64,000 bases of DNA, taken from positions 656,501 to 720,500 of the forward strand of contig NZ_AQQU01000001.1 of NCBI RefSeq assembly GCF_002210105.1, read 5' to 3'. Positions 25,344-33,196 of the stretch are shown piece after piece. The stretch comes from Oceanicola sp. 22II-s10i (GTDB taxonomy: Bacteria; Pseudomonadota; Alphaproteobacteria; Rhodobacterales; Rhodobacteraceae). Under the pieces are notes generated by a model that saw only the letters and a list, made by a program, of their open reading frames with translations, had not been told where the DNA came from and ran no database searches. Made by a program: the position numbers and the translations under genes. The first letter of the stretch is position 1; every line of letters starts with the position of its first letter.

Positions 25344-27479
25344 TCAGGCCCCGTCCTTCAGGATCACCACCGCGTCGGCCACCGTCACGCCGGATCCGTC
25401 GGCATGCAGGATCACCGGGTTGAACTCCATCTCGGCGATCACCTCGCGCCCCGCCATCGCCGCGCGGCTGATGCGGGATATCAGCTCGGCCGCCGGGGCG
25501 AGGTCGATGGGCGCGGACCCGCGAAAGCCCGAGAACAGCGGTGCGGATTTCAACCCGCGCAGCAGCGCCTCGGCCCGCGCGGGGCCGATCGGGGCGGGAT
25601 AGTGACTGACATCGCCATAAAGCTCGACCGCCACGCCGCCCGCGCCGATCATCATGATCGGGCCGAAGGTCGCGTCGTTCACCACGCCGACGACCAGTTC
25701 GACACCCTTGGGCGCCATCTTCTGCACCAGCACGCCGCTCACCGCCGCGCCCCTGGCCTTTTCGGCGGCGCTCGCGATGATGTCGTCATAGGCCGCCCGC
25801 ACCGCGTCCGCATCGGGCAGCGCCACGCGCACCCCGCCGACCTCGGTCTTGTGCAGGATGTCGGGCGACTGGATCTTCAGCACGACCGGATAGCCCATGC
25901 CCTCGGCCGCCGTCACCGCCTCGTCCGCCGATCGCGCCAGCACGTCGCCATCGCCGCCGATGCCGTAGTCCTTGAGCCAGCGCTTGGCCTCGAACTCCGT
26001 CAGTGCGCCCGCCGTCGTGTCAGGCCGCGCCAGATCGGGGCCGTCGGGCACCACGGCGTCGGACTGGTGTTCCGCGTAGGTGACGAGCTTGGACAGCGCC
26101 GCCACGCATTCGCGCAGGTCGGTCATCAGCACCGTCCCGCCCTCCGCGGCCGTCCTTTTGGCAAAGCGCGAGGCGAGCGTATAGGCCCAGACCATCATCG
26201 GCACCTTGCCGCGCCCGGTGATGCCGATCAGCTTTTCCGGAATCAGCGCCACAGCGTTTTCCCGCGCCGCAGAGACGATGTTGAGGATGATGTCGACCTC
26301 GCCACTCTCCTCCAGCATCTCGGAGATCTGCATCGCCACCGGTCCAGTCGATGCCCCCTGCGCCGTCGTGTCCACCGGGTTCAGGGCCGAGGCGTGGTTC
26401 GGGATCAGCGGCTCGATCTTCGCCTGCAGTGCGGGTGACAGTTCCGGCACCGTCAGCCCGAAATCCTCCATGATATCCGCCGCCGTGGTCCCGCCCCCGC
26501 CCGAGGTGGTGACGATCCCGACCCGCCGACCCAAGGGCCGCGCACAGGTGGCGAAGACGGCGGCGAGCGCGACCGCCTCGTCCATCTCGCCCGCCTCGAC
26601 GACCCCGTATTTGCGGAAGACCGCCTGATAGGCCGAATGTTCCCCGGTCAGCGAGGCGGTATGCGACGCGGCCGCCCGCGCCCCCGCCCCGGAGCGGCCC
26701 ATCTTGCAGACGATCACCGGCTTGCCCGCCGCCCGCGCCGCCGCCGCCGACCGCGCGAACCCCGCACCGTCGCGGATCGACTCGCACAGGATGACGATCA
26801 CCTGCGTGTGCGGATCGCGGACCATGACGTCCATGTAGTCGGCGATCGACAGGTCCACCTCGTTCCCGGTCGAGATCACGTGGCTGAAGCTGAGCCCGAA
26901 GTCGCGGCCACGGGTGAAGATCGCGAACCCCATGCCGCCCGACTGCGACACCACGCCGACCCGCCGGTCGGGCGCGGCGTGGATCATCTCGTCCTTGTCC
27001 AGCGCCTCGACGACCGGAGAGAAGGTCGCGCAGACCGGGTCGACGACGTTGAAATAGCCTTCGCTGTTCGGCCCGATGATCCGCATGCCCGACCGGCGGG
27101 AGATCTCCAGAAGCCGCTCCTGCAAGGCCAGCGCGTCGCCCCCTTCCTCGGCAAAGCCCGAAGAGATGATCATGACGTTCCTGGCCCCCGCCTGCGCGCA
27201 GTCCTCGACCACGTCGGGCACCAGCTTGGCCGGGATCGCGATCACGGCCAGGTCCACCGGCTCCGGCACATCACCGATGGTGGGGTAGCACTTGTAGCCA
27301 CCGATCTCGTCATACTTGGGATGCACGGGATAGAGCGCGCCGGTGTAGCCGTTCTTGTGCGTGAAGTGGAACAGACGCCCCCGGATGGTGTGCACGTCCG
27401 GCGTCGCCCCGATGAACGCCATCGAGGCGGGGCGGAAGAAGTCGTCGGGCAGCGGCTGACGGGTGACGGCTTGGTCCAT
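25344..27479 (-). CDS. NDP-forming acyl-CoA synthetase (acetate--CoA ligase family, fused subunits)
   Basis: This 711-residue protein fuses both parts of an ADP-forming acyl-CoA synthetase. The N-terminal CoA-binding domain starts SMAFIGATPDVHTIRGRLF, the succinyl-CoA-ligase-like domain contains VGVVSQSGGMGFAIFTRGRD, and an ATP-grasp domain occupies the last ~220 residues (GYPVVLKIQSPDILHKTEVG). It activates a carboxylic acid to its CoA ester at the cost of ATP to ADP and phosphate. First gene of the minus-strand operon that continues with acyl-CoA dehydrogenase, crotonase, hydrolase and perhaps CoA-transferase, it is a good candidate for the entry step. The acid is unknown. Confidence 0.92.
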   Translation of the reverse strand: MDQAVTRQPLPDDFFRPASMAFIGATPDVHTIRGRLFHFTHKNGYTGALYPVHPKYDEIGGYKCYPTIGDVPEPVDLAVIAIPAKLVPDVVEDCAQAGARNVMIISSGFAEEGGDALALQERLLEISRRSGMRIIGPNSEGYFNVVDPVCATFSPVVEALDKDEMIHAAPDRRVGVVSQSGGMGFAIFTRGRDFGLSFSHVISTGNEVDLSIADYMDVMVRDPHTQVIVILCESIRDGAGFARSAAAARAAGKPVIVCKMGRSGAGARAAASHTASLTGEHSAYQAVFRKYGVVEAGEMDEAVALAAVFATCARPLGRRVGIVTTSGGGGTTAADIMEDFGLTVPELSPALQAKIEPLIPNHASALNPVDTTAQGASTGPVAMQISEMLEESGEVDIILNIVSAARENAVALIPEKLIGITGRGKVPMMVWAYTLASRFAKRTAAEGGTVLMTDLRECVAALSKLVTYAEHQSDAVVPDGPDLARPDTTAGALTEFEAKRWLKDYGIGGDGDVLARSADEAVTAAEGMGYPVVLKIQSPDILHKTEVGGVRVALPDADAVRAAYDDIIASAAEKARGAAVSGVLVQKMAPKGVELVVGVVNDATFGPIMMIGAGGVAVELYGDVSHYPAPIGPARAEALLRGLKSAPLFSGFRGSAPIDLAPAAELISRISRAAMAGREVIAEMEFNPVILHADGSGVTVADAVVILKDGA

Positions 27480-27535
27480 TTGGGGGTCCTTTCCGGTGTT
27501 TCGTCGCGGCGAAATCGCCCGGTCCGACGTCCCAG

Positions 27536-27554
27536 ATCGGAATTCTTATCCGAT
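27536..27554. promoter_or_regulatory. Dyad ATCGGA-N7-TCCGAT in a divergent promoter region
   Basis: The 211 bp between the acyl-CoA synthetase operon and the second carboxylesterase gene contain this perfect 6-base inverted repeat and a nearby hairpin CCCGC-CAATT-GCGGG (27566-27580). A regulator bound here could control both directions. No binding protein is assigned. Confidence 0.4.
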
Positions 27555-27690
27555 AGGCGGAACCTCCCGCCAATTGCGGGCGGCGATGTTTTCAGACTCG
27601 TGGCGAGACCGGGAAACAGCTTGCCCGGTCCGCGAAACCGCAGGGAAGCTTGCCCATGCCTGCGGGCCGGACGACAGAAGGAAGCGCGCG

Positions 27691-29250
27691 ATGAGCGTCG
27701 ATGAACAGATCAGGGAAACCGACGGGGCGGTGGTTTCGACCACACTTGGCAAGCTGCGCGGGGTCAGTCGCAACGGCGTCGAAATCTTCCGTGGCATCCC
27801 CTATGCCGCCCCGCCGACAGGCGACCGTCGCTTCCGCGCCCCCGCCCCCGCCGCAGGCTGGAGCGGTATCCGCGAGGCGAAGGCATGGCCCGAAAGCTGC
27901 CCGCAGGAACGCCGCTTCGATACCGGCCTGCTGCGCTGGTATCGCTCGGCGATGACCGAGAACGAGGATTGCCTCTACCTCAACGTCTTCACCCCCGCGC
28001 CGGATGGCAAGAAGCGTCCGGTGATGGTCTGGTATCACGGCGGCGCCTTCGCCACCGGGGCCGGGACCGCGCCGGGGTTCGAAGGCTCGGCGCTGGCACG
28101 GCGCGGGGACGTCGTGGTCGTGACGGTGAACCATCGGCTGAACGTCTTTGGCTACTTCCACCCCGGCCCCGATGCGGACGACAACTTTGCCGACAGCGCG
28201 AACGCCGGGATGCTGGACCTCGTCGCCTCGCTCGAATGGGTGCGGGACAACATCGCGGCCTTCGGCGGCGACCCGGACAGCGTGACGATATTCGGCGAGT
28301 CCGGTGGCGGCGGCAAGGTCGGGCGGCTGCTGCACATGCCGGCGGCCAAGGGTCTGTTCCACCGCGCCATCCTGCAATCCAGCGGCCTTCGCTCGGCCAC
28401 GCCCGAACAAGGTTCGAAAGCCGCCGCGCATCTGCTGGAGCAGTTCGGCTGGACACCCGCCGAGGCGGCGAAACTGCGCGACGTGCCCTCGGACAAACTG
28501 CTGGCCGCCCGCCTCAAGACGGTCGACGCGCTCGGTTTCGATCCGTTCGAGCCGATCCCGGACGGGCACAACCTGCCCGAAGCGCCGTTCTCCGAGGGCG
28601 CGCCCGAGATCTCGGCCGGGATCCCGATCATGATCGGCACCTGCAACAACGAGGCCTATTACCTGCTGATCGAGCAGAAAGGCGCGTTCGAGATGACACG
28701 CGAGGATGCGGTCGGGCGAATTCAGGCTCTGAACAACCTCGAAAAGGCCGCGGCCGAAGAGATCTATACCCTCTACGACCAGAAGACGCCCGGCAACAAA
28801 CCGGTCGACGTCTACGCCGATGTCCTGACCGACCAGCGGTTCCGGATGAATTCGCTCCGCTGCGCGCGGCTCAAGGCGGAACAGGGAACGGCCCCCGCCT
28901 ATCTCTATCGCTTCACCTGGAACAGCCCGGCGCAGGGCGGCAAGTATCGCGCGATCCACACGATCGAGGTGCCCTTCGTCTTCGGCACAATGGACACCGC
29001 GACCGAACTCGTCGGAACCGGCCCCGAACTCGGCCCGCTCTGCGACAAGGTCATGGGGGCGTGGATCGCCTTCGCCCGCACCGGCGACCCGAACGCGCCC
29101 GGATTGCCGCAATGGGATCCCTATGACGGGGAGACCTGCGGCACCATGCTCCTCGACATCGAACCGACGTTCGTTCAGGACCCGCCCGGACCCGAGCTTC
29201 AGGCGCTGGCCGGGAACGGCATTCGCGCGTCACTCAGCCGGACCGTATGA
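27691..29250 (+). CDS. Type-B carboxylesterase (second copy)
   Basis: This 519-residue carboxylesterase has HGGAF (116-120), nucleophile S204 in FGESGGGG and the signature TENEDCLYLNVFTP. It is clearly paralogous to the protein encoded at 19618-21186, but the oxyanion loop is HGGAF instead of HGGGF and the elbow has Glu before the serine, so specificity probably differs. There is no signal peptide. It is divergent from the acyl-CoA synthetase operon and 122 bp upstream of a TetR gene on the same strand. I chose ATG 27691, after GACAGAAGGAAGCG; the frame upstream lacks family similarity. Confidence 0.92.
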   Translation: MSVDEQIRETDGAVVSTTLGKLRGVSRNGVEIFRGIPYAAPPTGDRRFRAPAPAAGWSGIREAKAWPESCPQERRFDTGLLRWYRSAMTENEDCLYLNVFTPAPDGKKRPVMVWYHGGAFATGAGTAPGFEGSALARRGDVVVVTVNHRLNVFGYFHPGPDADDNFADSANAGMLDLVASLEWVRDNIAAFGGDPDSVTIFGESGGGGKVGRLLHMPAAKGLFHRAILQSSGLRSATPEQGSKAAAHLLEQFGWTPAEAAKLRDVPSDKLLAARLKTVDALGFDPFEPIPDGHNLPEAPFSEGAPEISAGIPIMIGTCNNEAYYLLIEQKGAFEMTREDAVGRIQALNNLEKAAAEEIYTLYDQKTPGNKPVDVYADVLTDQRFRMNSLRCARLKAEQGTAPAYLYRFTWNSPAQGGKYRAIHTIEVPFVFGTMDTATELVGTGPELGPLCDKVMGAWIAFARTGDPNAPGLPQWDPYDGETCGTMLLDIEPTFVQDPPGPELQALAGNGIRASLSRTV

Positions 29251-29277
29251 CGTAACGACACGGATGGGGAATACCTC

Positions 29278-29289
29278 CCTGCCGGCAGG
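29278..29289. promoter_or_regulatory. Palindrome CCTGCCGGCAGG upstream of the TetR gene
   Basis: This perfect 12-base palindrome lies 28 bases after the esterase stop and 84 bases before the TetR start. It may be an autoregulatory operator or a short transcript-ending hairpin. Confidence 0.3.
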
Positions 29290-29372
29290 CAATTCCCTTT
29301 CCGTTGTGGTATCAAATCGTTAGAGTCTTTCCATTCTGCGGGCCTGCCCGCCACAATAGACCGGAGGCCGCC

Positions 29373-29981
29373 GTGAACCAGCCCTCTCCCGCCAGCGGCA
29401 AGATGCCGTCCGAGCAGCGCAAGGAACAGATCATCCGCGCCGCGACAGAGCTTTTTGCCGAGGCCGGCTATGTCGGCACATCGCTGCGTGACGTGGCCGA
29501 GAAATGCGGAATGACCAAGGCCGCGCTCTATTACCACTACCCGGACAAGGAAAGCCTGCTCAAGGCCGTCGTCAAGGCGCGGATGACACGGCTGAACGCG
29601 ACGGTGGAAAAGGGTCTGGAAGGCGTCGGGGACGATCCGCTGGACCGCATCCGCGCCTTCCTCATGGCCTGCGCCAAACAGATCGACACGGACCGGTCCG
29701 GCTGGGTCGTCGGTGCGCGGATCTTCTGGTCGATTGCCAATATTCCCGACCGCGAGGAAATGATCGAGCTGCGCGATCACTTTGAATCGCTGCTCAAGAA
29801 CGAGGTCGTCCGCGCCATGGATCAGGGCATCCTGCGCAAGGAGGATCCGGGCATGGTGACCCGGATGCTCCTGTCCTGGCTCAACTACATCCCGCGCTGG
29901 CACCGCCCCGGTGGCAAGATGAACGTGATGGAGGTTTCTGACGAATTCCTCCGCCTCTCGCTCGCCGGGCTGCGCGCCTGA
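29373..29981 (+). CDS. TetR/AcrR family transcriptional regulator
   Basis: This 202-residue regulator has an N-terminal TetR DNA-binding domain, RKEQIIRAATELFAEAGYVG followed by TSLRDVAEKCGMTKAALYYH and YPDKESLLKAVV, and a ligand-binding C-terminal domain. I chose the GTG at 29373 because GGAGG lies 6 bases upstream. It sits in the middle of the acyl-CoA region and is the natural candidate to bind the similar inverted repeats at 8677-8692 and 32221-32236, with an acyl-CoA as inducer; that is inference. It converges on the tandem acyl-CoA dehydrogenase gene, and both stop codons lie in one dyad. Confidence 0.88.
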   Translation: MNQPSPASGKMPSEQRKEQIIRAATELFAEAGYVGTSLRDVAEKCGMTKAALYYHYPDKESLLKAVVKARMTRLNATVEKGLEGVGDDPLDRIRAFLMACAKQIDTDRSGWVVGARIFWSIANIPDREEMIELRDHFESLLKNEVVRAMDQGILRKEDPGMVTRMLLSWLNYIPRWHRPGGKMNVMEVSDEFLRLSLAGLRA

Positions 29982-29998
29982 GGGGGTCCCCTCAGGCG
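29975..29998. terminator. Perfect 11-bp dyad containing both stop codons of convergent genes
   Basis: CGCCTGAGGGG (29975-29985) and CCCCTCAGGCG (29988-29998) are exact inverted complements with a GT spacer. The TGA of the TetR gene and the TGA of the acyl-CoA dehydrogenase gene on the other strand both lie within the arms. It can form a hairpin in either transcript, but no U-tract follows. Confidence 0.5.
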
Positions 29999-32184
29999 TT
30001 CGCCTCTGCCAGCCGTTCGGCGTAGAGCATCGCATCGCCGAAATCGAAACCCGACTGCAGCAGCCGCTTGTTCAGGCGGGTGACGGCCAGTTCCTCGGTC
30101 ATGCCCATCCCGCCGTGCAGCTGGATCGCGCCATGCGCGACCTGCCGGGCGTCGCGGCTGACCCTCAGCTTGGCCATCGCCAGTGACCGGGGGCTGATGT
30201 CGCCCGCGCTCATGTCGTTCAGCGCACGCAGGGTCGTGGCCGAGGCGTTGAGGTATGTCATGAACAGCTCGGCCACCTTGTGCCGCAGCACCTGGAACTG
30301 GGCGAGCGGCTGGTCGAATTGCTTGCGGTTCAGCAGGTAGTCGATGGTCTGCTGGATCACCGGCACCATGGACCCGACGGCATCGACGCAGGTCAACAGC
30401 GTGCCGACCGGCTGCGCCATCGACAATGCCCGCGCGGCCTTGCCGCCATCCGCCAGCGTCGTGCCCGTGGCACCGTCGAAGGTGAAGTCCAGCGTGGGCC
30501 GACCATCCAGCGTCTGGTTCGGCGTCACGGTGACGCCCTGCGCAAGGTCCACCAGCACCAGCTGATCCGCCGAGGCGAGCAGCAGATGCGTCGGATCGGC
30601 CAGCCCCTCGACCCCGCCGAGCAGGCCCGAGATCGAAGGTTTTGCGCCGGTGGAGAGACTGAAGTCACGCCGGTCCAGCCCACCCTCTTCGGTCAGCAGC
30701 GCCGTGACGACGCGGGCCGAGCCGTCCATATGCGCCGCCAACGCCGCATCGCGCGCCGCGCCCGCTGGCGCATGCGCCAGCAGCAACGGCGTGACAGCGC
30801 AGGCCATCGGCAGCGACTGCGTGAGCCCGCCCCGTGCCGCGCCCTCGACGATCGCCGCGAGGTCGGCCAGCTCCGCGCCGGCACCGCCGGACTCTTCTGG
30901 CACCAGTGTCATCGGCCAGCCGAGCGCGGCGATGTCCGCCCAGGACTTCAGCCCGCCCCGCGCGGCGCGCTCCGCCTCTTCGAACATCGCGCCTGCGACG
31001 AGCGGGGGCGAAAGCCTGTCGATCTCCGTCCCGAACAGCTGCGCGGACACGAGGTTCTTCTGCACCTCGTCGGACCCGCCGACAATGGTCCGCGACCGGT
31101 TCAGGAAATAGGTCGAGATCCAGCGCAGCGCCTCGGTGTCCTTGTCATCCGGGCTTTCGGTTCCGCGCCGGGCGGCGTGGGTTGGCCCCACCGTTTCGAC
31201 CGCGATGTCGCAGATCGCCTGCTGGATGTTGCAGGACGTCACCTTGATCGCCGACGGCACGATGCCGAGGTTTTCGCCCCGCATCGCCATGCCGACGGCA
31301 GCACGGCCCTGTTCCTTGAGACCCAGCATCTTGCTTTCGATCTCGATCAGCCGCAGCCGGGTGTCCGCCCGGCGGAGCGCGCCGTTCGGTTGTTTCTCGG
31401 ACAGCCGTTTGACCGCGTCGAACAGCTGAAAGATCGGCGCGGTGTTCGCCCCGCCCAGCCGTTCGTGGGACAGCAGGTACTTGCCATAGGTCCAGCCCTG
31501 ACCCTCTTCTCCCACGCGATTGGCCACCGGGACGCGGACGTTTTCGAAGAACACCTCGTTCACGTGGTGGATGCCGTCGATCGTCTTGATCTCTTTCACC
31601 GTGATGCCCGGCGAACTGATCGGGATCAGCAGCAGGGTGATGCCCTTCTGTTTCTTGTCCTCGGTCGAGGTGCGGACGAGGGTATAGATCCAGTCGGCCT
31701 CGTGCGCGTGGCTGGTCCAGATCTTCTGCCCGTTCACCACGTAGTCGTCGTCGTCCAGCTCGGCCTTGGTCCGGAGCGAGGCGAGGTCCGAGCCCGAGCC
31801 CGGCTCCGAATAGCCCTGGCACCACCAGTCGTCACCCTTGAGGATGCCCGGCAGGAACCGTTCGCGCTGTTCGTCGGTGCCGTATTTCAGCAGCACGGGC
31901 CCGAGGTGCCGCAGACCATGGTGATACTGCGGGGGACAGTGGGTTTCCGCCAGAACAGTGTCGAAAATATACCGCTGACGCGTGTCCCAGCCGGTGCCGC
32001 CGACCGCAACCGGCCAGTTCGGCGCGCCCCAGCCGTGATCGTAGAGAACCTTCTGCCAGCGGGCCCAGGGTTCGCGCGTCAACTTCTGCGCATTGCGCAC
32101 GATCTCGCGGATGTCCGGCGGACATTTCGTTTCGGCAAACTCTCTTACTTCAGCCTCGAAGGCTGCGTAATCGACCTCGGACAT
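29992..32184 (-). CDS. Tandem (fused) acyl-CoA dehydrogenase
   Basis: This 730-residue protein contains two acyl-CoA dehydrogenase units in series. The first (about 1-390) has YSEPGSGSDLASLRTKAE and NGQKIWTSHAHEADW. The second (about 400-730) has a divergent N-part and a standard C-part ending with QLHGGMGMTEELAVTRLNKR. The layout resembles fused FadE-type enzymes of mycobacteria such as FadE34. Neither half shows the usual YEG catalytic glutamate: the first has VGGSDEV at that place and the second ends early, so the base may lie elsewhere or only one site may work. ATG 32184 follows GGGGAAGAG. The frame extends beyond it but over the divergent crotonase gene. Confidence 0.9.
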   Translation of the reverse strand: MSEVDYAAFEAEVREFAETKCPPDIREIVRNAQKLTREPWARWQKVLYDHGWGAPNWPVAVGGTGWDTRQRYIFDTVLAETHCPPQYHHGLRHLGPVLLKYGTDEQRERFLPGILKGDDWWCQGYSEPGSGSDLASLRTKAELDDDDYVVNGQKIWTSHAHEADWIYTLVRTSTEDKKQKGITLLLIPISSPGITVKEIKTIDGIHHVNEVFFENVRVPVANRVGEEGQGWTYGKYLLSHERLGGANTAPIFQLFDAVKRLSEKQPNGALRRADTRLRLIEIESKMLGLKEQGRAAVGMAMRGENLGIVPSAIKVTSCNIQQAICDIAVETVGPTHAARRGTESPDDKDTEALRWISTYFLNRSRTIVGGSDEVQKNLVSAQLFGTEIDRLSPPLVAGAMFEEAERAARGGLKSWADIAALGWPMTLVPEESGGAGAELADLAAIVEGAARGGLTQSLPMACAVTPLLLAHAPAGAARDAALAAHMDGSARVVTALLTEEGGLDRRDFSLSTGAKPSISGLLGGVEGLADPTHLLLASADQLVLVDLAQGVTVTPNQTLDGRPTLDFTFDGATGTTLADGGKAARALSMAQPVGTLLTCVDAVGSMVPVIQQTIDYLLNRKQFDQPLAQFQVLRHKVAELFMTYLNASATTLRALNDMSAGDISPRSLAMAKLRVSRDARQVAHGAIQLHGGMGMTEELAVTRLNKRLLQSGFDFGDAMLYAERLAEANA

Positions 32185-32220
32185 ATGCTCTTCCCCGTAG
32201 ACTATCAGACGGCCAATTTC

Positions 32221-32236
32221 CTGACCGAGCGGTAGG
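32221..32236. promoter_or_regulatory. TetR-type inverted repeat CTGACCGAGCGGTAGG
   Basis: Twelve of sixteen positions match the perfect dyad at 8677-8692, including the ACCG-NN-CGGTA core. It lies 37 bp upstream of the tandem acyl-CoA dehydrogenase start, inside the divergent promoter region. It is a plausible second operator of the same repressor. Confidence 0.4.
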
Positions 32237-32248
32237 TAGCGTATGAGG

Positions 32249-32258
32249 ATGGTATACC
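32249..32258. promoter_or_regulatory. Palindromic site ATGGTATACC, candidate GntR/FCD operator
   Basis: GGTATACC is a perfect palindrome of the kind bound by FCD-type GntR regulators. A near copy, ATGGCATACC, lies at 35562-35571 in front of the GntR gene. Both would fit a local regulon. Confidence 0.35.
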
Positions 32259-32401
32259 CTGTCAAGCAACCGGTTTCGCACAAACACAAGCGTAGCGGAG
32301 GGGCCGGTCGGGGCACCGCGGGTGCATTTCGCTGGCAGTCCCCGACCCGGAATGTCAAAACCGGGGCAACGCGAAACAGCCCGGCAGGGCGGGAGGGTCC
32401 G

Positions 32402-33196
32402 ATGAAACTGAACACCGACAAGATCATCGCCGAGGTCGAGAACGGCATTGGCTGGCTGACGTTCAACCAGCCGGAAAAGCGCAACGCCATGAGCCTCGAG
32501 ATGTGGCAGGGCACGTCCGACGCGCTTGACGCCTTTGCCGCCGATCCCGATGTGCGGGTCGTGGTGATGAAGGGCGCGGGCGACCGTGCCTTCGTATCGG
32601 GCGCCGACATTTCCCAATTCGAGAAAAGCCGCAGCAACGCCGAGGTGGCCGAGGAATACGCCCGCATCTCGGGCGGTGCGCGCGAGCGGCTGGCCAATAT
32701 CGAGAAACCGCTGATCGCGATGATCCGTGGGTTCTGCATCGGCGGTGGCCTGGCCGTCGCGATGGCCGCCGATTTCCGCATCTCGACCGACGAGGCCGAG
32801 TTCGGCATCCCCGCCGCCCGCATGGGGCTGGTCTATCCCGCAGACGCGATCAAGGCGCTGGTCGACCTGGTCGGGCCGGGGCATGCGCGCAAGATCCTCT
32901 ACACCGGCCGCCGGATGAAGGCCGAAGAGGCCCTGCGTATCGGTCTGATCGAAGAGGTCACGACGCCCGAGAAGCTGGACGAGGTGGTCCGCGAGACCGC
33001 GACGCTGATCGCGAACAACGCGCCGCTGTCGATCCGCGGGTCGAAAAAGATCATCGGCCAGTACCTCGGCCGCGACCGCGATCTCGACTTTGCCGCGATG
33101 GAGCAGCTGAGCAACGAGGCGCTGGACAGCAACGACTACCGCGAAGGCCGGACCGCGTTCATGGAGAAGCGCAACCCGACCTTCACCGGCACCTAG
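32402..33196 (+). CDS. Crotonase-fold protein with alanines at both catalytic glutamate positions
   Basis: This 264-residue enoyl-CoA hydratase/isomerase family protein has the CoA-binding motif RAFVSGADISQF (62-73) and IGGGLAVAMAADFR (113-126). The residues equivalent to Glu144 and Glu164 of enoyl-CoA hydratase are A118 (in GGGLA) and A138 (in FGIPAA), so both catalytic acids are missing. It may be an isomerase or another crotonase activity. ATG 32402 is the start; the frame upstream runs into the shared promoter. It is divergent from the tandem acyl-CoA dehydrogenase with 217 bp between, and its stop shares CTAG with the convergent xanthine-dehydrogenase-like gene. Confidence 0.88.
   Translation: MKLNTDKIIAEVENGIGWLTFNQPEKRNAMSLEMWQGTSDALDAFAADPDVRVVVMKGAGDRAFVSGADISQFEKSRSNAEVAEEYARISGGARERLANIEKPLIAMIRGFCIGGGLAVAMAADFRISTDEAEFGIPAARMGLVYPADAIKALVDLVGPGHARKILYTGRRMKAEEALRIGLIEEVTTPEKLDEVVRETATLIANNAPLSIRGSKKIIGQYLGRDRDLDFAAMEQLSNEALDSNDYREGRTAFMEKRNPTFTGT

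Noticed and set aside
24195-26438. Open frame of about 750 codons opposite the acyl-CoA dehydrogenase and synthetase genes
   Set aside because: It is the antisense shadow of two well-supported genes and has no recognisable motif.
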